Positions 1 to 5,751 of a stretch of DNA of 5,883 bases are shown one piece after another. Within the stretch, counting starts at the first letter, position 1. Each line of letters opens with the position of its first letter. The stretch lies in the NCBI GenBank assembly GCA_018659505.1, contig JABJMI010000898.1, positions 1 to 5,883 of the forward strand, read 5' to 3'. Below the pieces are notes generated by a model. That model was not told where the DNA came from. It did not search any database and saw only the letters and a program-made list of their open reading frames with translations. Source of the stretch: Planctomicrobium sp. GTDB taxonomy: Bacteria; Planctomycetota; Planctomycetia; Planctomycetales; Planctomycetaceae. The translations under genes and the position numbers were made by a program.

Positions 1-128
1 AATCGTATTTTCTCGAAGAAGGCAACTGGATCCCCAACGACATCTGCCCCCTCCTCTGGACGCAAGCCAACCTACGACTCGCATTGCATTGGATGAAGAA
101 GTCGGTCGAGGCTCGCTGCGACCATTAA
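1..128 (+). CDS. C-terminal end of a GH15 / phosphorylase-kinase-like protein (5' partial)
   Basis: The frame is open from the window edge (first full codon at base 3) to a TAA at 126-128, giving about 41 residues. The visible peptide contains NDICPLLWTQANLRLALHWM followed by a short basic tail. A 'PLLWTQANL.LAL..M' ending is what I recall for the C-terminus of glycoside hydrolase family 15 and phosphorylase-kinase alpha/beta-like proteins, which carry an (alpha/alpha)6 barrel and act on alpha-glucans. The catalytic part lies outside the window, so activity cannot be judged. The family call rests on this short motif from memory. The reading frame itself is well supported by its natural composition right up to the stop. 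There is a 106-bp gap to the next gene on the same strand and no strong terminator hairpin in it. Confidence 0.5.
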   Translation, partial: SYFLEEGNWIPNDICPLLWTQANLRLALHWMKKSVEARCDH

Positions 129-234
129 GCTTTTGCCTATTTATCGCTGGCTGTCATTGATCAGTTTTGTAAGGTGGGTGAAGCAATCCATGGATGAAAT
201 GGTCGAGTTAGACAGCATGTAAGAGAAATCAGCC

Positions 235-606
235 ATGAAAATCAGACGACAGCACGAGACTACAACGATTAACGAATTGGTCGGTACGGACTGTACAAAT
301 CTGCTAGGCGTTGGACCGGGATACGATGAAGGTTTTTACGCTTGGTATTTGGAAGCGAGTGATACCTGGTACAGGTTTTTCATCGAACATGGAATTCTTT
401 TTTGGGACACAGCGGCACCTGATCCAGAAGATGATTTGGCTGATGGAGAAGACTATTACGACGTATTCAAGAAAAATGGGTTGACGAAAACTGAAAGAGT
501 TGGAGCCATAAACATGAAGGATGGTTGCTTAGCAATAATGTTTTCCCAAAGATCGACTTTAATTCTCGAGAATAATGGCAGCATGTATATTTCAGTGAGT
601 CAATAA
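235..606 (+). CDS. Hypothetical acidic protein, 123 aa
   Basis: I do not recognise a named family. The protein is acidic, with a cluster PDPEDDLADGEDYYD at residues 62-76. Before it lies an aromatic-rich stretch (WYRFFIEHGILFW, 45-57) that reads like paired beta strands, and after it a C-terminal half with alternating hydrophobics (LAIMFSQ, STLILENNG, MYISVSQ). The overall look is of a small soluble alpha/beta protein; there is no signal peptide or membrane segment. Small acidic proteins of this kind include immunity proteins of polymorphic toxins, but nothing here proves that role. The ATG at 235 is the first start after an in-frame TAA at 220-222. There is no convincing Shine-Dalgarno sequence. 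A possible ten-codon ORF (190-222, MDEMVELDSM) ends 12 bp upstream. The next candidate frame begins 26 bp after its stop. Confidence 0.7.
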   Translation: MKIRRQHETTTINELVGTDCTNLLGVGPGYDEGFYAWYLEASDTWYRFFIEHGILFWDTAAPDPEDDLADGEDYYDVFKKNGLTKTERVGAINMKDGCLAIMFSQRSTLILENNGSMYISVSQ

Positions 607-632
607 CATCCAAGCGACGTGGGATCTGCAGA

Positions 633-779
633 GTGCATGAACTGGTGGGTTACGTTCTCGGCTTACCTGATGAAGAACCGTTTACTTCTATTTACAACTC
701 ATTGCGAAACCCAACGTTCACGTGGATCAACGAAATTCACCCAAACTACAATAACAAACGGAATCGTGATGGCCGCTGA
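633..779 (+). CDS. Cryptic short ORF, 48 codons, overlapping the next gene
   Basis: This frame reads from a GTG at 633 to a TGA at 777-779 and gives a protein-like sequence including LVGYVLGLPDEEPF, SIYNSLRNPTFTW and INEIHPNYNNKRNRDGR. That is more natural than the other open frame over the same bases, which is rich in Cys, Trp and odd polar runs. Its end overlaps the start of the downstream gene in ATGGCCGCTGA, an arrangement typical of translational coupling. The frame is open back to 576, so it could also be the tail of a longer protein broken by a frameshift, or a degraded remnant. No family is recognised, the GTG start is a guess, and no clear Shine-Dalgarno precedes it. Confidence 0.35.
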   Translation: MHELVGYVLGLPDEEPFTSIYNSLRNPTFTWINEIHPNYNNKRNRDGR

Positions 780-1425
780 AGACTCTTTAGTAATCGGAGC
801 CGAACTCGACGAGAGGCTCTTGAGTTCAATTAAGGAATATAGATACGTCGGGATCTCAACCGATTTACTCAAGGATCATTTCGGTCTTAAAAAAGAATAC
901 GAACCATACACGACTTTGGAGGAATTCAAACGCTCTCTTCAACACCTTCAAGACAGCGACAACATCATTCAGATTGGGACACGTTGGCTATTGCATCCCG
1001 ATCTGTTTCGGGTGACCAAAGGTCATGCAATTGCCCCGGAATTTCAATGGTTTGATGTACTGATTTTATACATCATTTGTCATTCGAGGACAGCACCAGC
1101 TACTCTAGAAGCAATAGCCATCAATGTAGAATTCATCGAAAGAGCGCCTCTAACTTTAGACGACATGCATGGTGCATTAAATCGATTGTTTGCAGCACAT
1201 TTAATCAAGAAGAGAAAGCAGAAATACTCTCCCAGCGATAAAGCGATTGAAATGCTAAAGAAGGCGAAAGCCGATTCTGGGTCAGACCTACGTGATCAAG
1301 CAAAATCACTCCAACTCATCATAAATTGCCCATGCTGTGGCGTGAAGTTAAAACGTGTGACTTGGAGAATCAACGTCACCGAAGTAGAAATGAAAGCTGC
1401 TTATCAATTTCAAGACAATCTTTAG
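769..1425 (+). CDS. Winged-helix-like protein with C-terminal CPCC motif, 218 aa
   Basis: I start this protein at the ATG at 769, not the in-frame GTG at 619. The 50 residues added by the earlier start look non-coding, and another frame over those bases looks better. Residues 20-83 form a helical, charged region (KEYRYVGISTDLLKDHFGL, then EEFKRSLQHLQDSDNIIQI) that could itself be helix-turn-helix-like. Residues 94-163 have the order expected of a winged helix: a helix (WFDVLILYII), a TLEAIAINVEFI segment, a second helix DDMHGALNRLFAAHLI, and a basic beta wing KKRKQKYSPSDKA. Residues 187-190 are CPCC within an otherwise Cys-poor tail. DNA binding is therefore an inference from pattern, and the target is unknown. 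There are no membrane segments. The start overlaps the end of the preceding short frame by 11 bases. Confidence 0.65.
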   Translation: MAAEDSLVIGAELDERLLSSIKEYRYVGISTDLLKDHFGLKKEYEPYTTLEEFKRSLQHLQDSDNIIQIGTRWLLHPDLFRVTKGHAIAPEFQWFDVLILYIICHSRTAPATLEAIAINVEFIERAPLTLDDMHGALNRLFAAHLIKKRKQKYSPSDKAIEMLKKAKADSGSDLRDQAKSLQLIINCPCCGVKLKRVTWRINVTEVEMKAAYQFQDNL

Positions 1426-1448
1426 GACGCTCCTCCAGGTACTTTTCC

Positions 1449-1462
1449 GAATTAGCTAATTC
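1449..1462. other. Palindrome GAATTAGCTAATTC after the winged-helix gene
   Basis: This is a perfect 14-bp inverted repeat 23 bp after the stop of the winged-helix gene, followed by TTTCCC. As RNA it could form only a five-pair AU-rich stem with an AGCT loop. That makes it at best a weak terminator and equally possibly a protein-binding site. It marks the boundary between the small-gene cluster and the lepB upstream region. Confidence 0.25.
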
Positions 1463-1535
1463 TTTCCCGACACCATAAACTGTTCCACCCCCTTCTCATT
1501 TTGTTTAACTTTCTTTACAGCAACGCTTTGTGGTG

Positions 1536-1580
1536 ATTGAATAATTATTGAAATCATTTCAATCTGCCCAAAAATTCAAT
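1536..1580. promoter_or_regulatory. Palindrome and half-sites upstream of the first lepB (candidate operator)
   Basis: A perfect 17-bp palindrome, ATTGAAATCATTTCAAT, lies at 1547-1563. It is flanked by a direct half-site ATTGAAT at 1536-1542, one helical turn upstream, and an inverted copy ATTCAAT at 1574-1580. The group sits directly upstream of the candidate -35 box of the first lepB. That position suits an activator or a repressor acting just above the promoter. The core TGAAATCATTT recurs upstream of the second lepB. The region is AT-rich, so part of the symmetry may be chance. No regulator is identified. Confidence 0.4.
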
Positions 1581-1608
1581 TCACAACAGTCGCTACAACC
1601 GATACTAT
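1580..1608 (+). promoter_or_regulatory. Candidate sigma70-type promoter of the first lepB
   Basis: TTCACA at 1580-1585 matches the -35 consensus at five of six bases. A 17-bp spacer separates it from TACTAT at 1603-1608, which matches the -10 consensus at four of six. The start of transcription would be near 1615, leaving a leader of only about 23 nt before the ATG at 1638. The leader has no clear Shine-Dalgarno sequence. The -10 box overlaps a small palindrome TATCGATA (1606-1613). Spacing and position support the call; the -10 match is only moderate. Confidence 0.35.
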
Positions 1609-1637
1609 CGATACATCTAGACTTCTAACGCAGTTTC

Positions 1638-3287
1638 ATGATGTTGAGTTTTCGGTCGTATCCATCTACAGAAACGAATGTCCATCGTCGCAATACGTTG
1701 CGCGAACTGGCGGAATCTGCGCTGTTGCTCGCGCTTGCAGTATTGCTCTTTCGAACCTTCGCTGTGGAAGGGTATTTGATTTCGACCGGTTCAATGGCTC
1801 CGACGCTTCTCGGATATCATCGCAGAGTCGAGTGTCCCGCGTGCCATTTTGCCTTCTCTCGTGGTGCAGCGTTTGACAAGTTCCAGGGATCAACTCAGAT
1901 AGCCTCGGCTGATTTCGAAGGCGATCTCGATGTCTTCTCAGCCACAAAATGTCCCAACTGTAGTTTGGGTGAAATTAATGCTCGAGTCGCCCCTCGCAAT
2001 GAAGGCGATCAGCTACTTGTTCAGAAACTCGCTTATGAGTTTCGTGATCCACGTCGCTGGGAAGTTGTCGTCTTTCAAAATCAGAACGATGCCGAGCAAG
2101 CTTATGTGAAACGAGCAGTCGGTCTGCCTGGGGAGAACCTTCAAGTTCGAGAAGGAGATTTGTATATCAATGATGAACTTCAGCGAAAGCCATTCGAAAT
2201 ACAACAAGCGATGCGCGTCCCTGTTTCGGACTACTTTCATCAGCCGGAAGACCAAGACCCTGATTGGCGTTCTCGCTGGTCGAAAAGAGAAGATGGAAAC
2301 GATTGGGATCTATCCCCAGAGTCGATTCATTTCCGAAACACGACGATGGACTCTCAGTCGGAAATGCAGTGGTTCAGTTATGAAAACTGGATTCGCAGCG
2401 GAGGTGAACATGAAACACGAGTTCCTGTTTCGTCTTGGCCATCAACTTTAAAGCGACCAGACGATCCGCGTTTGAAATACGAGAATGGCGAACTCATTTG
2501 CCTGGGGACTTTCTCGGCTTACGAGAAACAACAATGGTTACAGAAATGCGATGAGCCTGAATTCCAATCAGCGATTGAAAAACTGTTCACCGAATCACAT
2601 ATCGCTCCGATTGTTGATGCCTATGGGTACAATTCCTATGAAGACAAGCAGTACAACCTCCAGCATGATTTGATGGTCTCAGTTGAGTTTGCAAACTTGA
2701 GTGGTCCCGGACAGTTTGAAGTACAACTGACTGATGGAGCCGAAGCCTTTCGAGTTGTGATACTCCCCGACCGAAAAGAAATTGCTCTCTTGCGGAATAA
2801 CGAATCCGAACCTTTATGGCGAGTTCCGTTCCAAGCTCCTAAGAAAGATGAACCGACCGTTCTGGATTTCTCGCTGTTTGATCAGCAGGTTGTCGTCGCT
2901 GTCAACGAAAAGGCTGTTCAACCTGCGATTCCGTATACTCCTTCGAGAAAGCGTTCTCCGTTACGACGACCGGTACGCATCGGAGCGGTCGGAATTGAGT
3001 GCCAAATCACAGGTTTGCACCTTTCAAGAGATGTTTATTACACCATGAAAGGTGATGACCCGGGCAAAGTCTATCAACTCAATCCTGATGAGTTTTTTGT
3101 GCTGGGAGACAACAGTCCGGTCTCGCTCGATAGCCGTGTTTGGACGAATCCCGCAGTGCCACGCGCAGCGTTGATTGGAAAACCTTTTGTTGTCCATCTG
3201 CCATCGCGACAGGGAGAATTTCAGTGGAAAGGGAAAGTCAGCCATGTGCGCGTTCCCGATTTCTCTCGAATCCGCTACATTCGCTGA
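1638..3287 (+). CDS. lepB: Signal peptidase I with zinc-ribbon-like and beta-rich insertions, 549 aa (upstream paralog)
   Basis: This is a type I signal peptidase, a membrane serine protease with a Ser/Lys dyad that removes signal peptides from exported proteins at the outer face of the cytoplasmic membrane. One membrane anchor spans about residues 24-43, with basic residues (R17, R18, R22) before it. The catalytic box GSMAPTL follows at once, with Ser52 as nucleophile. Box D is YVKRAVGLPGE with Lys158 as general base, and box E is GDNSPVSLDSR (490-500) with Asp498 and Arg500. Two insertions are unusual: a CPAC...CPNC pair (C66/C69 and C105/C108), which looks like a zinc ribbon, and about 290 residues between boxes D and E (roughly 190-478) ending in many short beta strands. 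E. coli LepB has 324 residues and B. subtilis SipS 184. Box B reads ISTGSM where IPTGSM is usual. An in-frame TAA at 1626-1628 limits the start to the ATG at 1638 or the next codon, also ATG. Confidence 0.95.
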   Translation: MMLSFRSYPSTETNVHRRNTLRELAESALLLALAVLLFRTFAVEGYLISTGSMAPTLLGYHRRVECPACHFAFSRGAAFDKFQGSTQIASADFEGDLDVFSATKCPNCSLGEINARVAPRNEGDQLLVQKLAYEFRDPRRWEVVVFQNQNDAEQAYVKRAVGLPGENLQVREGDLYINDELQRKPFEIQQAMRVPVSDYFHQPEDQDPDWRSRWSKREDGNDWDLSPESIHFRNTTMDSQSEMQWFSYENWIRSGGEHETRVPVSSWPSTLKRPDDPRLKYENGELICLGTFSAYEKQQWLQKCDEPEFQSAIEKLFTESHIAPIVDAYGYNSYEDKQYNLQHDLMVSVEFANLSGPGQFEVQLTDGAEAFRVVILPDRKEIALLRNNESEPLWRVPFQAPKKDEPTVLDFSLFDQQVVVAVNEKAVQPAIPYTPSRKRSPLRRPVRIGAVGIECQITGLHLSRDVYYTMKGDDPGKVYQLNPDEFFVLGDNSPVSLDSRVWTNPAVPRAALIGKPFVVHLPSRQGEFQWKGKVSHVRVPDFSRIRYIR

Positions 3288-3400
3288 CAGTGATCGCTGA
3301 GATTCTTAACGAGATTCTCTTTCGCGATCCGCAACTTTTCCTCCAACAGTCTGAATCTTGATGTCGTATCACTTCAGAATACGATTCAAGTTCATTCTGA

Positions 3401-3430
3401 TTGACTACATATTTCTAAATGAAATCATTT
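3401..3430 (+). promoter_or_regulatory. Upstream region of the second lepB with the shared TGAAATCATTT motif
   Basis: TGAAATCATTT at 3420-3430 is identical over 11 bases to the centre of the palindrome upstream of the first lepB (1549-1559). It lies 96 bp before the second start, compared with 89 bp in the first case. Here the flanks do not complete the palindrome (AAATGAAATCATTTATT). A TTGACT at 3401-3406 would be a good -35 box, but no convincing -10 lies at 16-18 bp from it. The motif could be a binding site for a shared regulator or the remains of duplicated upstream DNA. The rest of the 228-bp gap shows no clear terminator. Confidence 0.3.
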
Positions 3431-3505
3431 ATTAACCAGAAACTTCAATAGCAAGAGTTTGCATCCCCCTCCCGGGACCGAAGTCTGCTCAAGCTATTCA
3501 AGTGT

Positions 3506-3510
3506 GGAAG
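3506..3510 (+). promoter_or_regulatory. Shine-Dalgarno-like GGAAG that decides the second lepB start
   Basis: GGAAG ends five bases before the ATG at 3516. The frame is open further upstream to a TTG at 3459, but the extra 19 residues (HPPPGTEVCSS...) are unlike the usual Lep N-terminus. The ATG at 3516 also has the only plausible ribosome binding site, so it is chosen as the start. Confidence 0.5.
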
Positions 3511-3515
3511 TAATA

Positions 3516-5351
3516 ATGTTTGATAAAACATTTTTTAAGCATGTGATTTTCGGAGTTCCTAAAAAAGAAACCGAAGGAACTGACGAGAATGGCAAAAAGC
3601 CTAAACGTAAGGAAAGCACTCGCGACACCGTCGAGTCGATTCTTTTTGCGTTCATCTTGGCGTTCTTGTTTCGAACTTTTGAAGCAGAAGCGTTTGTGAT
3701 CCCGACCGGGTCGATGGCTCCAACACTTTATGGTCGTCATAAGGAAACGAATTGCACCCAATGCGATTATAAAATCACTGTTGGTGCAAGTGATGAAGTC
3801 ATCCGTGGGACCAGTCTCTTAGGCGACGGAGCACGGGTGAAAACAGCAATTTGTCCGAACTGCGGATTTGAAAATCCTCAAATTCTTGACGAGCTTGCTT
3901 TCAATGGAGATCGAATTCTTGTCAATAAGTATCCCTACGAATTTGGTGACCCCGACCGCTTCGACGTCTTTGTCTTCAAGTATCCTGAAGACCCCAAGAC
4001 CAATTACATCAAACGCTTAGTCGGTCTTCCGGGAGAATTGATTCGCATTCGTGGCGGCAATGTTTACAAAGTCACAACCGAAGCTGGAGAAGAGATTCTA
4101 CGTAAAGCACCGACCAAACAACGCACTCTTCAAATTCCGGTCTACGATGATCGCCATCCACCTACGAAATTGATCGAAGCCGGCTGGCCAGAACGCTGGA
4201 AAAGTATGCAGTCGGGAGAGATCGGTCAACTCGGGAAATGGAGCGACTCAAGCGAGGGCTGGAGTTCGGACGCCAAGACGAGAAGCTACACAAGTTCAGT
4301 AGATGAAACTGAACTGACATGGTTGAGGTATCGACATTATTTCCCGTCTCCTCGCAATTGGTTCGCAGCGACGAACGGACATGATCTGAAACCTGAAGCG
4401 AGTCTGATTGCGGATTTCTGTGCCTACAACGCCTATACAGGTGAAGACATCATGGGCAACATCACAACCGCTCAATCCGTTGATCTCGGGAAGTACTGGG
4501 TACATGATTTGACGATCAATTTCGATCTTGAAATTAGTGAAATCGCTGCCGAAGGTCAGATTGTTTTAGAAATTTGCGAAGGGACATCTTGGTATCGCTG
4601 CTCGATTGATCCAACGAGTGGAGAAGCTCAACTCTCTGAAATCAATATCCAACTCGATGGAAGAGAGAAAGAATTGGCGACAGCAGCGACTCCCATTACG
4701 GGAACCGGAAACTATTCGATGACCTTTGCAAATGTTGACGACCGGCTTTGTTTGTGGGTCAATAATACGCTTGTCGATTTCGGTGAAGCTGCATCTCTTG
4801 AAATTGCCGGCGCGACAGCAAACACCTTCCCTGAACAAACTGATCTCACACCCATTGGAATCGCCACATCCGGCGTGAGTGCGAAAGTCAGTAATTTACT
4901 CCTCGAAAGAGACCTCTATTACCGAGCAGATTTCTCACCGTACACAGCCAACTATTCCGGGAACGAACGCTTTGAAGGACGTCTGGAAGACGCACTCTCT
5001 GATCCAGATGAGTGGGCTGATATCTACTTAGAATCAGCGGACCAATACGACGTTCTGGATATTCAGGTCGGTCCCAATCATTATTTGGCGCTCGGTGACA
5101 ACAGCCCGCGTTCGCTCGATGGTCGTCTCTGGAATGAAAAACGGAGGTCTGTACCGAGAGAGTATCTGGTCGGCAAAGCGTTTTTCACGTATTGGCCTCA
5201 CGGCGTGCCGTTTTTGAATGACGGAAAAGGCATTACTGTTCGCAAGAACCGCAGCCGAGATCACGCTGGTGGAGTCAAAGTCCTCGACGACTACCCGCAA
5301 TATGTCGCCCCGTTCTACCCGCAATTCTGGCGTATGCAGCGGATCTTTTAA
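3516..5351 (+). CDS. lepB: Signal peptidase I with zinc-ribbon-like and beta-rich insertions, 611 aa (downstream paralog)
   Basis: This second type I signal peptidase is collinear with the upstream paralog. The cytoplasmic N-terminus is long and basic (GKKPKRKE at 26-33), followed by one anchor at about 38-55. Box B is canonical, FVIPTGSMAPTL, with nucleophile Ser66. A zinc-ribbon-like pair follows (C80/C83 and C113/C116). Box C is GDRILVNK (131-138), box D YIKRLVGLPGE with general base Lys166, and box E GDNSPRSLDGR (527-537) with Asp535. Between boxes D and E lie about 350 residues. They include a segment aligning with the paralog (IADFCAYNAY, then HDLTINFDLEI, ending SNLLLERDLYYR) that looks like a jelly-roll or LamG-type beta domain. 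An acidic stretch (473-515) is absent from the paralog. All catalytic residues are present, so it should be active. Its boxes are closer to the E. coli consensus, making it the likelier housekeeping enzyme. It converges on the minus-strand remnant with a 13-bp gap. Confidence 0.95.
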   Translation: MFDKTFFKHVIFGVPKKETEGTDENGKKPKRKESTRDTVESILFAFILAFLFRTFEAEAFVIPTGSMAPTLYGRHKETNCTQCDYKITVGASDEVIRGTSLLGDGARVKTAICPNCGFENPQILDELAFNGDRILVNKYPYEFGDPDRFDVFVFKYPEDPKTNYIKRLVGLPGELIRIRGGNVYKVTTEAGEEILRKAPTKQRTLQIPVYDDRHPPTKLIEAGWPERWKSMQSGEIGQLGKWSDSSEGWSSDAKTRSYTSSVDETELTWLRYRHYFPSPRNWFAATNGHDLKPEASLIADFCAYNAYTGEDIMGNITTAQSVDLGKYWVHDLTINFDLEISEIAAEGQIVLEICEGTSWYRCSIDPTSGEAQLSEINIQLDGREKELATAATPITGTGNYSMTFANVDDRLCLWVNNTLVDFGEAASLEIAGATANTFPEQTDLTPIGIATSGVSAKVSNLLLERDLYYRADFSPYTANYSGNERFEGRLEDALSDPDEWADIYLESADQYDVLDIQVGPNHYLALGDNSPRSLDGRLWNEKRRSVPREYLVGKAFFTYWPHGVPFLNDGKGITVRKNRSRDHAGGVKVLDDYPQYVAPFYPQFWRMQRIF

Positions 5352-5356
5352 GGACC

Positions 5357-5378
5357 ATATCAATTCATCGTTTGATAT
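5357..5378. terminator. Weak hairpin between convergent genes
   Basis: ATATCAA (5357-5363) and TTGATAT (5372-5378) form a perfect 7-bp inverted repeat with an 8-nt loop. It lies just past the lepB stop and overlaps the stop of the minus-strand frame. Its place in a convergent gap suits a bidirectional terminator, but the stem is AU-rich and only a short broken T run follows (TTTGCAGTTTCTCTTT). This is low-confidence. Confidence 0.25.
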
Positions 5379-5751
5379 TTGCAGTTTCTCTTTGAGGAGT
5401 TGTGACTTGGTGAACTAATCGAGTTCGTCCCTTGTCATCATAGAACCGAGCAGATTTGATTTCGACGAGAAATTCATCGCGTTCATTCTTCATTTTACTG
5501 ACAGTAAATTTCAGAGTCATCTGGACTCTGCGGTCGACATTTCCATAACGATCTTTTCTGCGTGCGATGAAGCTGCGTGCTTCTTCTTTCCCCATGGGTA
5601 ATGTTCGGATGAGTTCTGGATTGGAGAAGTAGATCGAAAAGCTGGAAGGGAAGTCGCTACTGGTGTATCGAGACTTGTACCAATAGTGGCTTTCCGTCGC
5701 TTCTTTGATTGGAAACTCCAGCTTGTCGAAGTCGTATCCACCCTGTCCAGC
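5365..5751 (-). pseudogene. 3' part of an unknown gene, 5' end lost at a palindromic repeat
   Basis: Read on the minus strand, this frame is open from a stop at 5794-5796 down to TGA at 5365-5367. Protein-like sequence begins near 5750 (GYDFDKLEFPIKEATESHYW, then SSDFPSSFSIYFSNPELIRT). It runs through KEEARSFIARRKDRYGNVDR and VQMTLKFTVSKMKNERDEF to a basic end. The pattern of beta strands with charged turns resembles the C-terminal half of a soluble domain; I do not recognise the family. There is no ATG, GTG or TTG between the upstream stop and 5598. The first ATG (5593-5595, MGKEEARS) would discard about 50 natural-looking residues. The simplest reading is a gene truncated or interrupted by the repeat at 5793-5845. 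A shorter intact protein starting at 5595 (76 aa) is the alternative. No membrane segment or cysteine motif is visible. Confidence 0.5.

Noticed and set aside
619..768. N-terminal extension of the winged-helix gene from a GTG at 619
   Set aside because: The extra 50 residues have unnatural composition, and a different frame over the same bases looks coding. The ATG at 769 with an overlap of stop and start is the better choice.
1666..1947. Open frame on the minus strand inside the first lepB, and other long frames opposite or across both lepB genes
   Set aside because: They lie wholly within clear Lep coding sequence, have biased Arg/Ser-rich or random-looking products, and show no motif. They are shadow frames.
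3292..3329. GATCGC/GCGATC inverted repeat after the first lepB as an intrinsic terminator
   Set aside because: It has only six pairs around a 26-nt loop and no T tract follows. It is not a convincing terminator.
3459..3515. TTG start adding 19 residues to the second lepB
   Set aside because: The extension lacks any Lep-like feature, and GGAAG five bases before the ATG at 3516 supports the later start.
5517..5741. 74-codon minus-strand frame beginning MDTTSTSW
   Set aside because: It overlaps the better minus-strand frame in another phase, and its Ser/Thr/Lys-rich product looks like a shadow. The other frame continues naturally across the same bases.
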